A stretch of 33,537 nucleotides of DNA from positions 1 to 33,537 of IMG/VR virus record IMGVR_UViG_3300031576_000218. One strand, 5' to 3'. The notes beneath the pieces are model-generated. The model was not told the origin of the DNA. It searched no databases and saw only the letters and a program-made list of their open reading frames with translations. This DNA comes from a virus. The position numbers were made by a program, and so were the translations under genes. Position 1 is the stretch's first letter, and each line of letters opens with the position of its first letter. Below, in pieces: positions 30,527-33,537 of the stretch.

Positions 30527-31240
30527 ATGAATACCAATCAGGAAGTTATAACGTGGGAAGAGGAGTTGGCCAAAGACGCGGTTGAACACGCCGCCAATGC
30601 GAGAACCCCCAATCCGGGAGCCTTCATATCCACTCTTGGGGGGAGGTTTTCATACGACGGCCATAGTCTTCCAGACACCATAGAGGTGGTGGTGGTGGGA
30701 AGTGTTCGAGAGAATAACTGGTACTCCAAGCCCTTTGACTCAGAGAATCCTTCTGGACCAGCGTGCTTTGCATTCGCAGTTCCAGGAACACCTATGCGCC
30801 CTCACGAAACGATAAAAGATCCTCAAGCCCCTGTATGCGGTGAATGTCCTAAAAACGTCTTTGGATCAGCCATTGGCGGGCGAGGCAAGGCGTGTAAGAA
30901 CATCGTCAAGTTGTCCGTCGTTATGGCCGATGACCTAGCCTCTGACGGCCCGCCTCAGAGTGCTCTGCTGCGAATACCTGTGACTTCGGCTAGGAACTGG
31001 GAGGAGTATGTCAGGGAGTTGGCTACCGGCAGTTCGAGACCTCCGTACGCCGTCGTAACCAAGATAACCATCAAACCGAACGCAAAGTCTCAGTTCGCGA
31101 TAACGTTTAAGTTGGGGGGGCTGTTGACTGATCAAGCCTTGACAAGGTCTCTGAAGGAAATGGGGCCAGAGGCTTTGGCCACTTTGACCGAGCCTTATGC
31201 TGCCCTCGCTGCTGACGCCGCCCCCTCTTCGAAGTTCTAA
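30527..31240 (+). CDS. Candidate single-stranded DNA-binding protein
   Basis: 237 residues, starting at the ATG with GAGAGG upstream. Central motif CGECPKNVFGSAIGGRGKAC followed by KNIVKLSVVMADDL is shared with phage proteins that sit immediately before DNA polymerase and are usually predicted as ssDNA-binding OB-fold proteins. The cysteine triplet could bind zinc. The C-terminus is not the acidic tail of SSB proteins. Function is inferred from neighbourhood and motif resemblance. Confidence 0.6.
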   Translation: MNTNQEVITWEEELAKDAVEHAANARTPNPGAFISTLGGRFSYDGHSLPDTIEVVVVGSVRENNWYSKPFDSENPSGPACFAFAVPGTPMRPHETIKDPQAPVCGECPKNVFGSAIGGRGKACKNIVKLSVVMADDLASDGPPQSALLRIPVTSARNWEEYVRELATGSSRPPYAVVTKITIKPNAKSQFAITFKLGGLLTDQALTRSLKEMGPEALATLTEPYAALAADAAPSSKF

Positions 31241-31300
31241 CAAGCCAGACCGCCAGTCGGCGTGATCGATAGTCGGCTGGTGGTCGGAAAGGATACGCAG

Positions 31301-33121
31301 ATGATAGTTCTTGACTTTGAGACCGAAGCCATTACAGATCAGATTAGACCCCCACGCCCCGTGGGACTGGCCGTATACGAAGACAACAAGCCTCCCCTCT
31401 ATATGTCATGCGGACATAGTTCGGGGAACACACATTCATTTCAAGACATTTCTGAGGTACTTTACCGCATTTGGGACACTGATGAAGAGTTACTGTTTCA
31501 CAACGCTAAGTTTGACCTAGCAGTTGCTCGTGAATGGTTTGGGCTGTCTTGTCCGAGATGGCAGCGAATACACGACACGATGTTTTTGATATTTTTAGAC
31601 TCGCCATACGCCTCGTCATTGGCACTGAAGACTTCGGCTGAGAGAATCCTTGGGATAGCTCCTACTGAACAATCCAACGTGAGAAGTTGGTTGATATCAA
31701 AAGGGTTGGTCGGCAGTACAGACGCTGATTGGGGCAAAGACATTTCCAAAGCACCAGTTCATCTTGTTGAACCCTATGCTATAGGGGACGTCATACGTAC
31801 CAAAACCATTTTCGACACTCTTTATCCGCGAATAGAGTCCCATGGCATGTTATCGGCTTATCGCAGAGAATGTCAACTATTGCCGACCCTACTTGACGCA
31901 GAGACTCGTGGTATAAGAATAGACACTGAAGCGTTGGCGCGTGATACTCAAGTCTCTGAGCTCTGGCTGTCGTATGTAGATGATGCTATACGAGAAATGT
32001 TGGGCGCACCGTCGCTCAACCTAGACAGTCCACACGAGTTTGGGGAAGCGTTACAGAAAGCAGGAGCTGTCAAGTCATGGGTACTTACTCCTACCGGTAA
32101 GCGAAGTGTCGCTAAAAAGAATCTTACCACGGATAAGTATGTAGACGAAGAATTCGGGCATCTCGTCACTTATCGAGATCAATTACACACCTGTTTGAGC
32201 ATATTTATGCGTCCATGGAATGAAAAAAGTCAGGTGTCTGGACGGGTACACCCCTCTTGGAATCAAGTGCTGCATAATAGAGGAGGGAAGTCGTCAGGGG
32301 CTAGAACAGGACGATTGTCAAGCAGTCGCCCTAACTTCCAAAACATCCCACGAAGTTTTGAACGCTTTAAGCACCCAACAGCCCTTCCTTACCTGCCAAA
32401 ACTTCCGACTTTGAGACGATATATTCTACCAGAAAAGGGACATGTCTGGCTACATAGGGACTACGATCAGCAAGAATTGCGAATCTTGGCCCATTACGAG
32501 AATGCAGCCCTGCTTGCAGAGTACAAAAAGGACGACAAGTTCGACATCCACACTTTCGTCAAAAGTGCTATATCGGCCATGTTAGGCAAAGATCTGCCTC
32601 GTGAAGCCGTTAAAGTCTTAAACTTTGGGGCCGTCTATGGTATGGGGTTGAAAGCCCTTGCCGAATCCCTGAACGTCTCTTTAGAGGACGCTAAAACAGT
32701 CAGGACTGCTCAAATGACGGCGCTCCCAGGACTAAAAGAACTCTCCTATGCCATAAAGAGACAGTCAAGCGCAGGTCTGCCGATAAAGACATGGGGAGGT
32801 AGAAGGTACTTCGTAGAAGAACCAAAACTTATAGGGGAGCGCATACAGACGTTTGACTACAAACTCCTCAATTATCTTATACAAGGTTCCGCCGCTGACT
32901 GCACTAAGCAAGGGCTGATCAACTATTCAGAGAATAGTCGCAACAGTCTATTTATCAGTACTGTTCATGATGAAATAAATATCAGTTGTCCGGCCACAGA
33001 AGTCGCAGCAGAGATGGAGATTCTGCGAACCTCTATGGAGGGGGTAGGCTTCGATGTTCGTATGCTTAGCAAAGGGAAGATTGGACCTAATTGGGGAGAC
33101 CTCAGTGAATACAGAGATTAA
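31301..33121 (+). CDS. Family A DNA polymerase with 3'-5' exonuclease
   Basis: 606 residues from the ATG at 31301, with GGAAAGGA seven bases upstream; a GTG at 31262 has no site. Exonuclease domain: IVLDFETEA (Asp5, Glu7), FHNAKFDLA (Asp72) and YAIGDVIRT (Tyr159, Asp163). Polymerase domain: TGRLSSSRPNFQNIPR (336-351), motif A HRDYDQQELRILAH (Asp387), motif B REAVKVLNFGAVYGMG (Lys438, Phe442, Tyr446) and motif C VHDE (555-558). All catalytic residues are present. Phe442 sits in the position where tyrosine raises dideoxynucleotide use in T7. The 3' end overlaps the nuclease gene by 17 bp. Confidence 0.95.
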   Translation: MIVLDFETEAITDQIRPPRPVGLAVYEDNKPPLYMSCGHSSGNTHSFQDISEVLYRIWDTDEELLFHNAKFDLAVAREWFGLSCPRWQRIHDTMFLIFLDSPYASSLALKTSAERILGIAPTEQSNVRSWLISKGLVGSTDADWGKDISKAPVHLVEPYAIGDVIRTKTIFDTLYPRIESHGMLSAYRRECQLLPTLLDAETRGIRIDTEALARDTQVSELWLSYVDDAIREMLGAPSLNLDSPHEFGEALQKAGAVKSWVLTPTGKRSVAKKNLTTDKYVDEEFGHLVTYRDQLHTCLSIFMRPWNEKSQVSGRVHPSWNQVLHNRGGKSSGARTGRLSSSRPNFQNIPRSFERFKHPTALPYLPKLPTLRRYILPEKGHVWLHRDYDQQELRILAHYENAALLAEYKKDDKFDIHTFVKSAISAMLGKDLPREAVKVLNFGAVYGMGLKALAESLNVSLEDAKTVRTAQMTALPGLKELSYAIKRQSSAGLPIKTWGGRRYFVEEPKLIGERIQTFDYKLLNYLIQGSAADCTKQGLINYSENSRNSLFISTVHDEINISCPATEVAAEMEILRTSMEGVGFDVRMLSKGKIGPNWGDLSEYRD

Positions 33122-33537
33122 AAAGATTGCTGCATGGTCATATTCGAGATACTCGACATACCTCCAATGCCCATTGAAGGCTAAATTGAAGTTCATATTA
33201 AAGATGGAAGAACCCACGTCCAAGGCTATGTCTCGAGGGACGGATATCCACGAAAAGGCGGAAGAATATCTCTTACATGGAGGGGCCTTACCAGAAGAAT
33301 TGCGAAAGTTCGAGGCTAATTTTGTCGCCCTAAAAGACGGAGGGGTTCAGTGCGAGGTAGAGTGGACCTTTACTTCTGACTGGAAGCCTACTGGATGGTT
33401 CGCTCCAGATGCGTGGGTGCGGGTGAAGGCTGATGCTGTGAGGTATGTAGAACATGAAAAGTCAGTACTAATTATAGATTTCAAAACAGGCAAGACCAAT
33501 GCCGATCATGCCCGCCAGTTGCATCTGTACTCTCTGG
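33105..33537 (+). CDS. RecB/Cas4-like PD-(D/E)XK exonuclease, truncated by window edge
   Basis: 144 residues visible, starting at GTG 33105 inside the end of the polymerase gene with GGGGAG about seven bases upstream; the frame runs off the window. Motifs in order: AWSYSRYSTYLQCPLKAKLK, RGTDIHEKAEEYL, VRVKADAV (Asp), and LIIDFKTGK (D-x-K), with a following QLHLYSL. These are the RecB-family/Cas4-type nuclease core, including the QxxxY-like segment. In phages it processes ends for recombination or degrades host DNA. The C-terminal part, where Cas4-like iron-sulphur cysteines would be, lies outside. Confidence 0.85.
   Translation, partial: MNTEIKKIAAWSYSRYSTYLQCPLKAKLKFILKMEEPTSKAMSRGTDIHEKAEEYLLHGGALPEELRKFEANFVALKDGGVQCEVEWTFTSDWKPTGWFAPDAWVRVKADAVRYVEHEKSVLIIDFKTGKTNADHARQLHLYSL

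Noticed and set aside
33105-33537. True Cas4 adaptation protein
   Set aside because: The visible part is the common RecB-family phage nuclease, placed after DNA polymerase; iron-sulphur cysteines cannot be seen and there is no CRISPR context.
1-33537. tRNA or other structured RNA genes, integrase, transposase
   Set aside because: None was recognised on either strand by reading; I cannot exclude a small structured RNA without a covariance search.

Overview
The window is part of the genome of a tailed double-stranded DNA bacteriophage with a short-tailed, P22-like (podovirus-type) virion. The evidence is the uninterrupted minus-strand order terS, terL, P22-type portal, scaffold, P22-type coat, gp4-like head completion protein, gp10-like stabilisation protein, then three alanine-rich ejection-type proteins. 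This is P22 virion synteny with no long-tail genes. The host cannot be named from the sequence. Both ends cut through plus-strand replication genes, so the early cluster that starts near 22.3 kb probably runs off the right edge and, if the genome is circularly permuted, returns at the left edge. That is inference.

Layout. 1-3333 (+): end of an SNF2-type helicase, a Toprim/D5-like primase-helicase and a J-domain protein. They meet the late operon tail to tail with an 8-bp overlap. 3326-20651 (-): packaging and virion operon, read right to left, with tightly coupled genes (TAATG, TAGTG and ATGA junctions). The gp10-like gene is unusual. Its N-terminal part is fused to a bacterial Ig-like domain and two tandem beta-propeller-like units, while its C-terminal 114 residues are a separate gene behind a LydA-type holin. 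20652-22294: a 1.6-kb non-coding divergent region made almost entirely of repeats: a CTCATT hexamer satellite in a higher-order array, 41-bp inverted-repeat units, 21-22-bp iterons, eleven GTACCA hexamers, four DnaA-box-like 9-mers and GC-rich 40-bp repeats. It is the best candidate for origin plus divergent control region. 22295-25516 (+): early accessory genes, mostly unrecognised, including a truncated DUF262 gene with foreign-looking codon use. 25686-30389 (+): nucleotide and DNA-modification cassette: TET/JBP-associated-type glycosyltransferase, ATP-dependent ligase, thymidylate synthase/hydroxymethylase, HD phosphohydrolase, DUF3310 protein and the helical domain of the 5-hmdU DNA kinase/pyrophosphorylase family. 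30527-33537 (+): candidate ssDNA-binding protein, family A DNA polymerase with proofreading domain, and a RecB/Cas4-like nuclease cut by the window end.

How it fits together. The cassette suggests that thymine in this genome is replaced or decorated: 5-hydroxymethyl-dUMP made by the thymidylate-synthase homologue, competing nucleotides removed by the HD enzyme, then activation and glycosylation on DNA. The late operon has no full-length tailspike, only a 91-residue fibre-anchor protein, so the propeller fusion on gp10 is a candidate host-recognition element. Simple repeats of 6, 9, 11 and 18 bp recur throughout, inside genes as well as between them.
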